Part shown: positions 54,640 through 63,312 of the stretch, one piece after another
Layout: each line of letters starts with the position of its first letter
How positions within the stretch are numbered: position 1 is the stretch's first letter
Source of the DNA: Psychrosphaera ytuae
GTDB taxonomy: Bacteria > Pseudomonadota > Gammaproteobacteria > Enterobacterales > Alteromonadaceae
Length of the DNA stretch: 64,000 nt
Reading direction: 5' to 3'
Assembly: GCF_017638545.1 (NCBI RefSeq)
Contig: NZ_CP072110.1
Span: 1,984,001-2,048,000 of the forward strand
Notes under the pieces: model-generated
Database searches by the model: none
Seen by the model: the letters and a program-made list of their open reading frames with translations, nothing else
Told to the model about the DNA's origin: nothing
Made by a program: the position numbers and the translations under genes

Positions 54640-55692
54640 TTAAAAACTATAAGTGACGGCTTTAGATAAAAGTTCTTTTGAGCTCATATCGCCTGTCGCA
54701 CACTTTTGAATATCACCTTGTTTAAACACAAAGTATTGGTCGGCAAAACCGTTGACATAGAAGGTAATGTGTTCATTTTTACCGACAGACTTCAGTCCGC
54801 CACCAAAACTACAAGTCACTTCCGAGATCACATTTACATAAGATTTCAGTAAGTCGCGTTGCTGATCCTTCACTTTTTGTTTTGCCTGCTTCGCCATTTC
54901 TGCAGCATCTTGCTTAAACTCGGCCATATCTGAGTGAATAACTTTGAGCTTTTCACTCAGTTCTTTCATCACATCTTGCAGTGCAATAATTTTCTTTTCA
55001 CTTTTTTCATCGCCAAGTTCACGCGTTAGCTCTGCATCGCGAATTTTACGTTCTACTGATCGCACTTCTCGCTCTACACGGTTGGCTTTTTTTGATAGTT
55101 CATGATGCTTTTTGCGTAACTCTCGCTGCTTTTCTCTGATCTCTCGCTGTTCTTTTTCTGACATACCTTTAGTAGTACGAGAGAGCGCTGTCGCCTTTTG
55201 CATCTCTCGCTCGAGCTCTTGTAATTCATCTCGGCTCATTTCGATAAATAATTGATTATCTTCCGTGACAAACTCCATTTCGACAATGGCTTCAACGATT
55301 TCTTCAGCGTGCTTTATTTTTTCGGCTAACTCAGGTGCCGATGGAATCGGAGGCACAGGCACATCTGCCATATCGGCAGCTTCAATAAAAGTAACATTGC
55401 CCGGATACTCGCTGACAATGTGGCGATTGAGGCCTCTAAATACTGCTGGACCATGATTCGATGTTCGTAGCTCAAAGTACAGCCCTTGGCCCGCCAAAAA
55501 GCTACCTTTAACGTGGTTGGCACGGGTACCTAATGCTTCTTGTAATGAAGTTTCAATAATTGAAGACATGATACGAATGTCTTTTTTGGCGGCTTCTACC
55601 TGACGTTCAATCTCATTATCTTTAGCAGCTGAGGCAGCACTAAATATGGATAATGACAATACAATCAGTCCAACAAGTTTATTTTTTTTCAT
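54640..55692 (-). CDS. Exported coiled-coil protein downstream of ECF sigma module
   Basis: About 350 residues from ATG 55692, where a signal peptide begins (LVGLIVLSLSIFSAASA); a TTG at 55722 opens the longer frame. Residues 150-270 form a highly charged coiled coil (KQREIREKQRELRKKHHEL and following). The N- and C-terminal ends have some beta character and two cysteines (VTCSFGGGLKSVGKNEHITF, DIQKCATGDM). No family recognised. It starts after a sigma factor and an anti-sigma-like gene, so it may be part of the signalling or response of that module. Confidence 0.72.
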   Translation of the reverse strand: MKKNKLVGLIVLSLSIFSAASAAKDNEIERQVEAAKKDIRIMSSIIETSLQEALGTRANHVKGSFLAGQGLYFELRTSNHGPAVFRGLNRHIVSEYPGNVTFIEAADMADVPVPPIPSAPELAEKIKHAEEIVEAIVEMEFVTEDNQLFIEMSRDELQELEREMQKATALSRTTKGMSEKEQREIREKQRELRKKHHELSKKANRVEREVRSVERKIRDAELTRELGDEKSEKKIIALQDVMKELSEKLKVIHSDMAEFKQDAAEMAKQAKQKVKDQQRDLLKSYVNVISEVTCSFGGGLKSVGKNEHITFYVNGFADQYFVFKQGDIQKCATGDMSSKELLSKAVTYSF

Positions 55693-55725
55693 CTTCTTAC
55701 TCTCACTTCGCGTTTTATCCAAAAT

Positions 55726-56451
55726 CTACTCATCGCTCACTGCATATGGCACAGGTGACGTAGATAGTGATGGTCTTGATTCATTTGCGGATCTAAATTG
55801 ATATTGGAGACGATTAATTTCATCTTCCAAATAAGCTAAATCTTCTGATTGTTGGCTTTGCAATAAGTGAACAACACGTTGAATATCCTGTTGGCGCTCA
55901 GCTCTACTACTTTCCAATAAGTAGTTGGCAAGTCGAGTTGTATTTTCAGCTTGTCGTGTTTCTAACTTATCAAAAGTATTCGTTATATGAGCGCTACTTT
56001 GCACATACCAGTCGTTTAGTTTTTGGTCCAGTTGATGATTGATTTGAGTCGTTATTGCAGCTTGCTGCTCTTGTTGCCATTGTTCACGGTAATCTGAGCC
56101 AGTTAACACCTGCCATTGCCCTTCCTGTTTAACAAGATTTATATCAAATAACATAACAACACACGCAAATACCGAAAAGGTCATCGCTAGGCTCGGTACC
56201 AACGTAGTTTGAAGCCAGCCTTTTTGCTGGTTTACCACACTCCGAGTATAAGTACTTACCCTGTCCCACTCAGGAGTTTTTACAGATGATTCAAATTGCT
56301 GATTATGAAACTTCATATTTTCAGCTACCTGCATCCGCTCGGCCCACTCAGAGTCATTTTTTAACAGGTTTAATTGCTCTTTACTCAATGACTCACCCGC
56401 AAGCCAAGCGTAAAATAAACCTTCTAAATTAACTGATTCGTTATGCGGCAT
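55726..56451 (-). CDS. Putative membrane anti-sigma factor (unusual)
   Basis: About 241 residues from ATG 56451 (a GTG at 56460 is also in frame). The N-terminal cytoplasmic part (LEGLFYAWLAGESLSKEQLN) resembles anti-sigma helices but lacks an HxxxCxxC zinc motif. A single membrane helix (TLVPSLAMTFSVFACVVMLF) leads to a periplasmic region of long helices rich in Gln (EQWQQEQQAAITTQINHQLD). It overlaps the sigma gene by 11 bases, which supports the pairing. No known anti-sigma family is certain. Confidence 0.7.
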   Translation of the reverse strand: MPHNESVNLEGLFYAWLAGESLSKEQLNLLKNDSEWAERMQVAENMKFHNQQFESSVKTPEWDRVSTYTRSVVNQQKGWLQTTLVPSLAMTFSVFACVVMLFDINLVKQEGQWQVLTGSDYREQWQQEQQAAITTQINHQLDQKLNDWYVQSSAHITNTFDKLETRQAENTTRLANYLLESSRAERQQDIQRVVHLLQSQQSEDLAYLEDEINRLQYQFRSANESRPSLSTSPVPYAVSDE

Positions 56452-57001
56452 TTTCTTCACTCTCTATTGACCGTTTTAACTTAGACAAAGCGCTATAAAA
56501 CTGAGATTTAACCGTATTTACTGAGCCACCTAGTTGTTCAGCTATTTGCTCAAAAGTCAGTTGCTGAAACATTTTTAGTTCGACCACTAGCTTTTGTTCA
56601 AATGGTAACTGCATTAATAATTTCACCACTTCTGCCCGAGATTGTTGAACTTCATGCTCTCCACAAGGCTGACTCCAAGAGTCAACGCTAACCAGATGTT
56701 CGACATTTTTTTCACCATCGCGATCGAGCTGTTTTCTCCGGTAAAAATCCACACAGCGATAATGCGCCAAAGACATTAACCAGGTTTTGAAACTGCTATT
56801 ACCTTTAAATTGGTGCAAACTGTTACAAACAGAAATAAAGGTTTCTTGCATCAAGTCCATGGCATCGGCTTGGTTGCCTGTCATTTTTAACGCATAGGTA
56901 TAAACGACGTTTTCGTAGCGTTTAACTAGCTTGTTCCAGCCCCGCTCACTGCCATTTAGTGCCTGATTAATTAATGCGTCATCGCTTTGCTTAAAAAACA
57001 A
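56441..57001 (-). CDS. ECF RNA polymerase sigma factor
   Basis: 186 residues with sigma region 2 (ALKMTGNQADAMDLMQETFI, then FKTWLMSLAHYRCVDFYRRK) and region 4 (LPFEQKLVVELKMFQQLTFE, then QLGGSVNTVKSQFYSALSKL). RpoE/SigW-like length. It is followed by a membrane protein likely to be its anti-sigma and by an exported coiled-coil protein. The upstream sequence has no match to the CTGCATCCAC motif of the other ECF factor in this window, so the two probably read different promoters. Confidence 0.92.
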   Translation of the reverse strand: MFFKQSDDALINQALNGSERGWNKLVKRYENVVYTYALKMTGNQADAMDLMQETFISVCNSLHQFKGNSSFKTWLMSLAHYRCVDFYRRKQLDRDGEKNVEHLVSVDSWSQPCGEHEVQQSRAEVVKLLMQLPFEQKLVVELKMFQQLTFEQIAEQLGGSVNTVKSQFYSALSKLKRSIESEENAA

Positions 57002-57160
57002 AATCTGTCCTAAGTTTTGCTGTTGGCATTCCGCCTCATTTATCGATTATTTATATAGTCGCTAGGATGTGAGAAAAAGTTTTAATATTTTTTACTTTTT
57101 TCTAACTTACAGAAAAAAAAGTAAAACCAAAGAAGTTTTGTGGCTTTTGGATGGTTGGAT

Positions 57161-57192
57161 CAAAAAGAGCCCAATGTTGGGCTCTTTTTTTA
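57161..57192 (-). terminator. Rho-independent terminator after the porin/PstS-like cassettes
   Basis: AAGAGCCCAA (57165-57174) pairs with its complement at 57177-57186 around a two-base loop. T-runs lie on both sides: five T residues on the minus strand and seven on the plus strand. It lies about 25 bases after the last PstS-like gene, so it ends that minus-strand transcript. Confidence 0.85.
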
Positions 57193-57215
57193 TGGAATGT
57201 TTATATCTGCTATCT

Positions 57216-57629
57216 CTAAAACCGAGCGACGATTCTGACACTCTCGTCTACAAACTCGTCATTCATTATTCCGACAGCGTTGACATTCCCCGCCACAAAA
57301 TCTTTGACTTCTTTTGAGTTCGTCATCTCTTTTGGCGGAATCGCACGACCTGTAAACGACATTTTCGCCCAATAACCAGAATATTGTGATTCTGACTTAT
57401 TCAATATAGTTCGATTGAAGTCGGCGCGAATAGCGTGCCCTTCTGCAAGCGTAATAGGCACCGCTCTTGTGCCATTGTCAAACGCACCAGAGCGACCCAA
57501 ATAAATCTTTTTTGCGTCTGATAACGATAAACTTGTGTCATTGTCCTTGTGCACAACAATAACGTTGCCTGCAAATAAAGGCATGGAAAAACACAACAGT
57601 AATACTATGACAATCTTTTTCATCTTCAC
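57216..57629 (-). CDS. PstS-like small periplasmic binding-domain protein, copy B
   Basis: 137 residues with a signal peptide (to SMPLFAG). The body looks like one lobe of a phosphate-type substrate-binding protein: SLSDAKKIYLGRSGAFDNGT, FNRTILNKSESQYSGYWAKM, and VAGNVNAVGIMNDEFVDESV. It is a paralogue of the gene at 58870-59277 and, like it, follows a porin-like gene. Too short to be a full PstS. Ligand unknown; phosphate or another anion is only a guess. Confidence 0.8.
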   Translation of the reverse strand: MKMKKIVIVLLLCFSMPLFAGNVIVVHKDNDTSLSLSDAKKIYLGRSGAFDNGTRAVPITLAEGHAIRADFNRTILNKSESQYSGYWAKMSFTGRAIPPKEMTNSKEVKDFVAGNVNAVGIMNDEFVDESVRIVARF

Positions 57630-57635
57630 TCTGCC

Positions 57636-58847
57636 TTAAAATGTAAAATCAAGACCGACAAACAGTCCTTTAGAATCTGTTATACCATCTTGATCTTTAT
57701 CGATAAATACCGCTGAGTCACCCTTATCAGTGAATATAGTGTATTCCACTTTTAGAGCTAACCTTGGGTTAATGTCATATCGAGAACCAAAGGCAAGAGT
57801 ATTGTACTTCACATCAAGTGTCCCAGTATCAGGGTCTTCAAATCCTGCTGAAATTCCCCCAGGTGCAATGTCTCTACTATTAGGTTCTTCAAACGCGGTG
57901 TAATACACATAAGGGGTAAACTTGCCTACTCTATACGCGACCGAGGTCATCCAAGATTCATAAATCCCGTCATATTCATTCCATTCGTAAATCGCGAACC
58001 ACTTCTCCGTATCCACTTTTACCGAAAAGTCTTTAAAATGAATGTCATACCAACGACCACTACTTTGACTATTGCTTGGGTATTCCCCTTCTTCAAAGCG
58101 TAAAAATTGCTCTTGATGATCGAGAAATGAATAGCGAACACTTAACCACTCATAGCCAACTTCTAATACTAAACCCTTCATATCGCGGTAGTTTTTTACT
58201 CGACGTATGCCCTCAACGCCCACAAAATTGCCATCGTCGTTATAACGCTGACTTTTTTGATATTGGGAAATAGTGGTAATTAATTCGTTCGGATCCGTAT
58301 CTTGCTGACCACCATAGCCTTTAACTGATACCCAAATATCATCAAAGTGATGATTATATTGAAAACCCGCACCCTGGAAATTGGTGACGGCAAGCGAATA
58401 GGCATCCGATGGAACTCTTAACCAAGGATAAGCGATCCCTACATCCATAAAGTCCGAAAAGTGATAGACAGGTAACCTCATTTGACCAACGTGAAGAGAT
58501 AAATCATTGGTTAGGTCATGGCTGACATATAACCATTCCAGTTTTGGCTTAAAGTCGTGTATTCCCCTCATCATTAGTTGCCCAGTAATACGCGTTCTGT
58601 CAGTAAGAAAGTATCGAGCTTGGATGCCTAATCGAGATTCCGTCTTAAACTCAAAGCCCGATTCATACTGGCCTGCGGCATAAGGCTGCCTAGCCCAATA
58701 GCCATCACCGTCTAACACGAAACCACCGATCAAAGAGCCAAAGCCCGATACGTCTATATCATCATTTGCTCTGACTTCTTCCGGTAATAAACTACAACAA
58801 AGTAAAACAGAATAAGCAGTTAACTTTTTCATATTCGTAACACTCAT
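57636..58847 (-). CDS. Porin-like outer-membrane beta-barrel protein, copy B
   Basis: 403 residues: signal peptide (to about EEVRA), then alternating amphipathic strands and a terminal phenylalanine (GLFVGLDFTF), as needed for outer-membrane barrel assembly. An acidic DKDQDGITD loop near the end resembles calcium-binding repeats. Paralogue of the protein at 59299-60492. ATG 58832 is an alternative start. Transported solute unknown. PstS-like copy B follows after 6 bases. Confidence 0.82.
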   Translation of the reverse strand: MSVTNMKKLTAYSVLLCCSLLPEEVRANDDIDVSGFGSLIGGFVLDGDGYWARQPYAAGQYESGFEFKTESRLGIQARYFLTDRTRITGQLMMRGIHDFKPKLEWLYVSHDLTNDLSLHVGQMRLPVYHFSDFMDVGIAYPWLRVPSDAYSLAVTNFQGAGFQYNHHFDDIWVSVKGYGGQQDTDPNELITTISQYQKSQRYNDDGNFVGVEGIRRVKNYRDMKGLVLEVGYEWLSVRYSFLDHQEQFLRFEEGEYPSNSQSSGRWYDIHFKDFSVKVDTEKWFAIYEWNEYDGIYESWMTSVAYRVGKFTPYVYYTAFEEPNSRDIAPGGISAGFEDPDTGTLDVKYNTLAFGSRYDINPRLALKVEYTIFTDKGDSAVFIDKDQDGITDSKGLFVGLDFTF

Positions 58848-58869
58848 GGTGCAAAGCCCTTACAATTAC

Positions 58870-59277
58870 CTAAAACTCAAATACAACTCGAACAGACCCA
58901 TCAACATCTTCTGCATCCATGACTCCAATTGCATTTTTATTTTTAGAAACAAACTCCCTTACTTCTATTGAGCTAGAAAACTCTAGTGGTGGTGTTGCTC
59001 GGCCAGTAAAACGCATCTTGGCCCAATAGCCAGAATACTGTGACTCTGATTTGTTTAAAATATTGCTATTGAAATCCTCTCGAATTTCATTGTTTTTTTC
59101 GAGCGTTGCTAACCTCGCTGGGTCTCCATTGTTAAAGGCACCTTTACGAGCTAAAAATAATTTTTTTATGTCTGAACTAGTAATTTTTGATTCATTTTCT
59201 GCATTCACAACGACAACACTAGCCGCAAAGCTAATCGGAGTAATCAATAACAAAAATAAAACGAATAATGTTTTCAT
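58870..59277 (-). CDS. PstS-like small periplasmic binding-domain protein, copy A
   Basis: 135 residues with signal peptide (LLLITPISFAASV). Same architecture as copy B: SSDIKKLFLARKGAFNNGDP, then ILNKSESQYSGYWAKMRFTG and NKNAIGVMDAEDVDGSVRVV. It lies between the two porin genes, 22 bases from each. Function as a periplasmic ligand-binding lobe is inferred. Confidence 0.8.
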   Translation of the reverse strand: MKTLFVLFLLLITPISFAASVVVVNAENESKITSSDIKKLFLARKGAFNNGDPARLATLEKNNEIREDFNSNILNKSESQYSGYWAKMRFTGRATPPLEFSSSIEVREFVSKNKNAIGVMDAEDVDGSVRVVFEF

Positions 59278-59298
59278 AACGCAACTCCCAGCCCCCGG

Positions 59299-60492
59299 CT
59301 AAAAAGAAAAGTCCAACGCAACAAATAGCGACGTACTGTCCGTATCACCGTCGCGGTCCTTATCAATGTAAACTGCCGCGTCACCTTCATCGTTGAAAGT
59401 TAAAAGCTCAAATTTAAGCGCCGTTGTAGCCGTCAAATCATATCTAGCACCAACACCAACTGAATTATAGTCGTCGTCTAACGACCCTGTTTCTGAATCT
59501 TCAAACCCGTTTCTAATACCACCTGGTGCAATAAATCTGAATACACCTTCAAAGTTTGAATAAAATACATATGGAGTCCATTTATCAAATCGATAGGCAA
59601 GTGTTACAAACCACGAGGTATAAATATTGTCGTAATCATTCCATTCACCTTTGACCAATACGTCGCCATTGTCATATTGCAGTGAAACATCGAAAAACTG
59701 AGTATCGACCCATTCTCCTCCGAATAAAGGCTGCGAAGGGTACCCACCTTCATCGTAAAACGTAAATTTTTCACGACCATCCAAGTAAGAAAGACGTAAT
59801 CCCCAGTTACCCATCTGGTTGTCCAACACTACCCCAATTAAATCTCGATAATCTTTGGTGGTTCTTATTCCTCGTACGCCTTGAAATACACCTCTGTCGT
59901 TGTAACGTTGTTCCGTTTTGTATTGTTCTATTGCCGTTATGAGTTTATTTGGATCAGTGTCTTCTTGGCCTGCATAAACTCTGAGTTGTGAAGTCACTTC
60001 ACCAAAATCAAAGTTAATGTCTAAATTTGCACCTTGATAATTTGTAAACGCAAGAGAGTATGCATCTGTGGGAATTCTTAGCCATGGAAACGCAACACCA
60101 ACATCCATGTAGTCTGAATAATGGAATACAGGTAAGCGCATTTGGCCTATTTTCAAGAAAGTGTTAGGGGTCAGGTCATAAGTTAAATACAACCACTCTA
60201 ATTCAGGATCAAAATCATTCGCACCGCGAATCATCACTTGGCCAGTTAGGTTCAAATCCGACTTAATGTGATAATTCGCCTGCACCCCCACTCGAGACTC
60301 TGTTTTGAATTCAAAACCATCGCTGTATTGACCTGCTGCATCTGGCATTCGGGCAAAGTAGCCGTCACCATCGAGTATCACTCCTCCAACAAGCGATCCA
60401 AAGCCTGATATTTGAATATCCTCATTAGCTTGTGCTGCCAGAGAGAGAAAAGCCGCAAGAGTTGCGACACCTGTAGAAACAATTTTTTTCAT
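59299..60492 (-). CDS. Porin-like outer-membrane beta-barrel protein, copy A
   Basis: About 397 residues from ATG 60492, which follows GGGGTAAG and opens the signal peptide (STGVATLAAFLSLAAQA); the longer frame starts 22 codons earlier. Predicted barrel with SGFGSLVGGVILDGDGYFAR, IKIGQMRLPV-type strand (FLKIGQMRLPVFHYSDYMDV) and a final phenylalanine (SLFVALDFSF). A DKDRDGDTDS loop may bind calcium. First gene of the cassette operon; a TATACT -10-like element lies about 40 bases upstream. Confidence 0.83.
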   Translation of the reverse strand: MKKIVSTGVATLAAFLSLAAQANEDIQISGFGSLVGGVILDGDGYFARMPDAAGQYSDGFEFKTESRVGVQANYHIKSDLNLTGQVMIRGANDFDPELEWLYLTYDLTPNTFLKIGQMRLPVFHYSDYMDVGVAFPWLRIPTDAYSLAFTNYQGANLDINFDFGEVTSQLRVYAGQEDTDPNKLITAIEQYKTEQRYNDRGVFQGVRGIRTTKDYRDLIGVVLDNQMGNWGLRLSYLDGREKFTFYDEGGYPSQPLFGGEWVDTQFFDVSLQYDNGDVLVKGEWNDYDNIYTSWFVTLAYRFDKWTPYVFYSNFEGVFRFIAPGGIRNGFEDSETGSLDDDYNSVGVGARYDLTATTALKFELLTFNDEGDAAVYIDKDRDGDTDSTSLFVALDFSF

Positions 60493-60554
60493 TAACTTAC
60501 CCCGACTTAAAGACAAAATAAGTATAGACAAAGATCTCAATGCTGCCTGTTGAT

Positions 60555-60586
60555 ACAAAAAAACCGCAATAAATATTGCGGTTTTA
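60555..60586 (-). terminator. Rho-independent terminator of ilvE
   Basis: A perfect 10-bp stem, AAACCGCAAT (60561-60570) with its complement at 60575-60584, loop of four bases, followed on the minus strand by a run of T residues. It lies about 20 bases after the ilvE stop and upstream of the porin operon. Confidence 0.9.
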
Positions 60587-60606
60587 ACTATGGATTAAAT
60601 AAGTCT

Positions 60607-61539
60607 TTATTTTACTGGAGTTAACCAGCCCCACTTATCTTCCGTTGTGCCATTGAACAGGCCAAAAAATGCATCTTGTACCTTTTTGGTAATTGGGCCG
60701 CGTTTTCCATCACCCACATTAATACCATCAACACTGCGAACTGGTGTTACTTCCGCAGCCGTACCACACATCAGTACTTCGTCAGCTAGGTAAAGAGCCT
60801 CGCGCGGAATATTTTGTTCACGTACTTCATAACCCATATCACGAAGTAAAGTGATAATAGTATCACGGGTAATACCTGGTAAAATCGCTGCGGTAACCGG
60901 TGTTGTTGTAACAACGTTGTCACGGATAACAAACAGGTTTTCACCTGCACCTTCAGAAACATAACCGTTAACGTCTAGTGCAATACCTTCACCATACCCA
61001 TGGCGACGAGCTTCCATTGAGATAAGCTGTGATGAAAGGTAGTTACCACCTGCTTTTGCACCCGTTGGCATAGTGTTAGCGGCCAAGCGATTCCAACTGG
61101 AGATACCTGCATCAACACCATTTTCTAGTGCCTCTTCACCTAAGTATGCACCCCACTCCATTGCGGCAACTAACACGTCCGCTTCAGTATTAAATGGTAC
61201 TGCTAAACCTAAGCCGATTTCACCGTAAAACGCCGCTGGGCGCAAATACGCTGATTTAAAACCATTTTGAACAACAACGTCTTTTTGTGCTTGGTTAAGC
61301 TGTTCATGAGTATAAGGTATCGTCATGCGATAGATTTTAGCTGAATCGAACAAACGCTTGGTGTGATCGTCTAGGCGGAAAATACACGTACCTTTGTCTG
61401 GCGTGTTGTATGCGCGAACGCCTTCAAATACTGACGAGCCATAGTGAATTGCGTGACTTAAAACGTGAACTTTTGCGTCTGCAAAAGGAATGAGTTTTCC
61501 GTTAAACCAAATTTTCTCGGCTGATGATGGTAATGCCAT
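60607..61539 (-). CDS. ilvE: Branched-chain amino acid aminotransferase
   Basis: 310 residues of fold-type IV PLP aminotransferase. Seen are VLSHAIHYGSSVFEGVRAYN, the PLP lysine in TGAKAGGNYLSSQL, EGIALDVNGYVSEGAGENLF and LMCGTAAEVTPVRSVDG. It transfers amino groups between glutamate and leucine, isoleucine or valine keto acids. Single gene with its own terminator. Confidence 0.96.
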   Translation of the reverse strand: MALPSSAEKIWFNGKLIPFADAKVHVLSHAIHYGSSVFEGVRAYNTPDKGTCIFRLDDHTKRLFDSAKIYRMTIPYTHEQLNQAQKDVVVQNGFKSAYLRPAAFYGEIGLGLAVPFNTEADVLVAAMEWGAYLGEEALENGVDAGISSWNRLAANTMPTGAKAGGNYLSSQLISMEARRHGYGEGIALDVNGYVSEGAGENLFVIRDNVVTTTPVTAAILPGITRDTIITLLRDMGYEVREQNIPREALYLADEVLMCGTAAEVTPVRSVDGINVGDGKRGPITKKVQDAFFGLFNGTTEDKWGWLTPVK

Positions 61540-61680
61540 GGTTATCCCCTGTAAATTTCAATAGTGCGATTTTGCCCGAAGCTTGATGGAATAGCACGAA
61601 CAGAACCTGAATTTCTAAATTGACAAAGGCACTAAATGTCAGCATTTTTTACCACTAATTAGAGCCTTTAATCTAAACTT

Positions 61681-62622
61681 TTACTGGTTTTTTTGTGAAT
61701 TACTCTGATCAGTCAACACAAATTCACCTTTTAGTATTGTCGGTAATCCGTGCTGTCCAACATAATGCAGTGTTCCCGTCGCGACGAGAACTGAATTAGC
61801 TAAAAGTAATGGTTCGAGCTTCGCTTTCCAAGCGTAATTTCGTCGCTTAATAATAATTTCTTCAAGTGCTTTATCAAACGTACTGCTGGTCAAAGTCTGT
61901 TGGTAGATTTGTTCAAATACAGCTAAGTCTCCATCAAGCCACGCCGACAACATTTTGTTAGGAAGCTCTGACATTTGTGTTAGTTCGTCTAATGTATCTA
62001 ATAGCATATCGTCATAACTGATAGTCGAGTTTTGACTGAATAACTGATTAAACATATCCAACTGAAACTCAAAGGTTTCTAATTGAATAACGGTTTTGCC
62101 TTGTTGCTTTGCGTATTTAATGAGTTGTTGATCTATCCCAAGCTGACTGTTCAGTCCTAACTCTTGATAAGACAACTGAACCATTATTATTGCTACCATC
62201 CAAGGCTTAAAGGCTTGATATTGCTCAATAGAGAGTCCATACGCATTAAAATAGGCATCGACTCTTTTTCTCACCTGCGCAGAAATCAATTGATTTAATG
62301 ACTGACCTTCATTTAACAATGCGTATCTCTGGACTGCGTTACTCTGAGCTAAATTGCTTATCTCAGACAAGTCGACTTCTACAACCAAAGTGTCCACTCG
62401 ATCTACTAAACGCATTAATGATTGTAGTTGAGATTCTACTCGCTCATCACCGATGTGAAGCGTGCCGACCAAAAAGTCATCCTTGTATGCGCCTTGACCT
62501 TGCCAGACAGGACCCGCAAGTGCTTGGTGAGAGAGCCCTAAAACCGCAAAAACGGATATTAACACTCCTTTTAACCACAACAACGCCCCTTTAAACCACA
62601 TCGACGATACGTATTTAGTCAT
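61681..62622 (-). CDS. TraB/GumN family protein
   Basis: 313 residues with an N-terminal hydrophobic segment (GVLISVFAVLGLSHQALAG) that is probably a signal peptide. The family signature VGTLHIGDERV is followed by VDTLVVEVDLSE and, near the end, LVATGTLHYVGQHGLPTILK. TraB/GumN relatives include the peptide pheromone-control protein TraB; the chemistry is unproven, though a Tiki-like metalloprotease fold is known in eukaryotic relatives. It overlaps coaD by eight bases, so the two are coupled. Confidence 0.87.
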   Translation of the reverse strand: MTKYVSSMWFKGALLWLKGVLISVFAVLGLSHQALAGPVWQGQGAYKDDFLVGTLHIGDERVESQLQSLMRLVDRVDTLVVEVDLSEISNLAQSNAVQRYALLNEGQSLNQLISAQVRKRVDAYFNAYGLSIEQYQAFKPWMVAIIMVQLSYQELGLNSQLGIDQQLIKYAKQQGKTVIQLETFEFQLDMFNQLFSQNSTISYDDMLLDTLDELTQMSELPNKMLSAWLDGDLAVFEQIYQQTLTSSTFDKALEEIIIKRRNYAWKAKLEPLLLANSVLVATGTLHYVGQHGLPTILKGEFVLTDQSNSQKNQ

Positions 62623-63094
62623 TAAACTTTTTATCCAGCGCGCGTTTAACTACTTCTGGAACAAAAGCACTTACATCACCATCATGTGCTGCAACATCCC
62701 TTACAATTGTTGAAGAAATATGACTTGTCTCAGAACTAGGTGTCAACAAAACACTTTCTAACTCTGGGTTTAAGGTACGATTAACAGAGGCCAATTGATA
62801 TTCATATTCGAAGTCAGCAACAGCTCGCACGCCGCGGATCAGAACCGTAGCGTTTTTGGACTTGGCGTAATCGGCGAGTAATCCCTTAAAGCCTTCAACT
62901 TCTACATTATCTAGGTCGCCAAGCGCAGCCTTCACCAGTTCAACACGTTCATCTAGAGTAAACAAAGGCTGCTTGCGTGAACTCATCGCAATAGAAATAA
63001 CGACTTTATCGAATAATTTGGCCGATCGTCTAACGATATCAATATGGCCATTGGTAATAGGATCGAACGTTCCTGGGTAGATTGCCGTAATCAT
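62615..63094 (-). CDS. coaD: Phosphopantetheine adenylyltransferase
   Basis: 159 residues with the nucleotidyltransferase TxGH motif in AIYPGTFDPITNGHIDIV and the ISSTIVR motif in SETSHISSTIVRDVAA. It makes dephospho-coenzyme A from 4'-phosphopantetheine and ATP. It is the first gene of a pair with the TraB/GumN protein. Confidence 0.97.
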   Translation of the reverse strand: MITAIYPGTFDPITNGHIDIVRRSAKLFDKVVISIAMSSRKQPLFTLDERVELVKAALGDLDNVEVEGFKGLLADYAKSKNATVLIRGVRAVADFEYEYQLASVNRTLNPELESVLLTPSSETSHISSTIVRDVAAHDGDVSAFVPEVVKRALDKKFND

Positions 63095-63312
63095 AATAAT
63101 AAATACCTCTTAACAAACACTTTACACACTATAACAGATTTATTTTCATCGAATAAAAGCGGATCGAGATGTTTGTGATACAGTGGCTTAAAGAAAAGCG
63201 ATAGAGCTATTGATCTAATCAATAGTTCAATAGAAAATAACTTATTCGCCTCCTTAGTCGTAATCGCAAAGGATTGGTTATTAGCGAGTTTAAGCTAATT
63301 AAGAGACAGGAT

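Larger units (their letters stand above)
57216..60492 (-). repeat. Tandem duplication of a two-gene cassette (porin-like + PstS-like)
   Basis: The order on the minus strand is porin A, PstS-like A, porin B, PstS-like B. The porins share long identical runs (ISGFGS/VSGFGS, LDGDGY, GFEFKTESR, IGQMRLPV or VGQMRLPV, PWLR, TDAYSLA or SDAYSLA) and the PstS-like pair shares LNKSESQYSGYWAKM. The copies have diverged well, so the duplication is not recent. Confidence 0.85.

Noticed and set aside
57002..57110. Possible RpoE-like promoter upstream of the second ECF sigma gene (AAAACTT)
   Set aside because: The -35 match is weak, no good -10 lies at the right distance, and no second copy of the pattern was found to compare.
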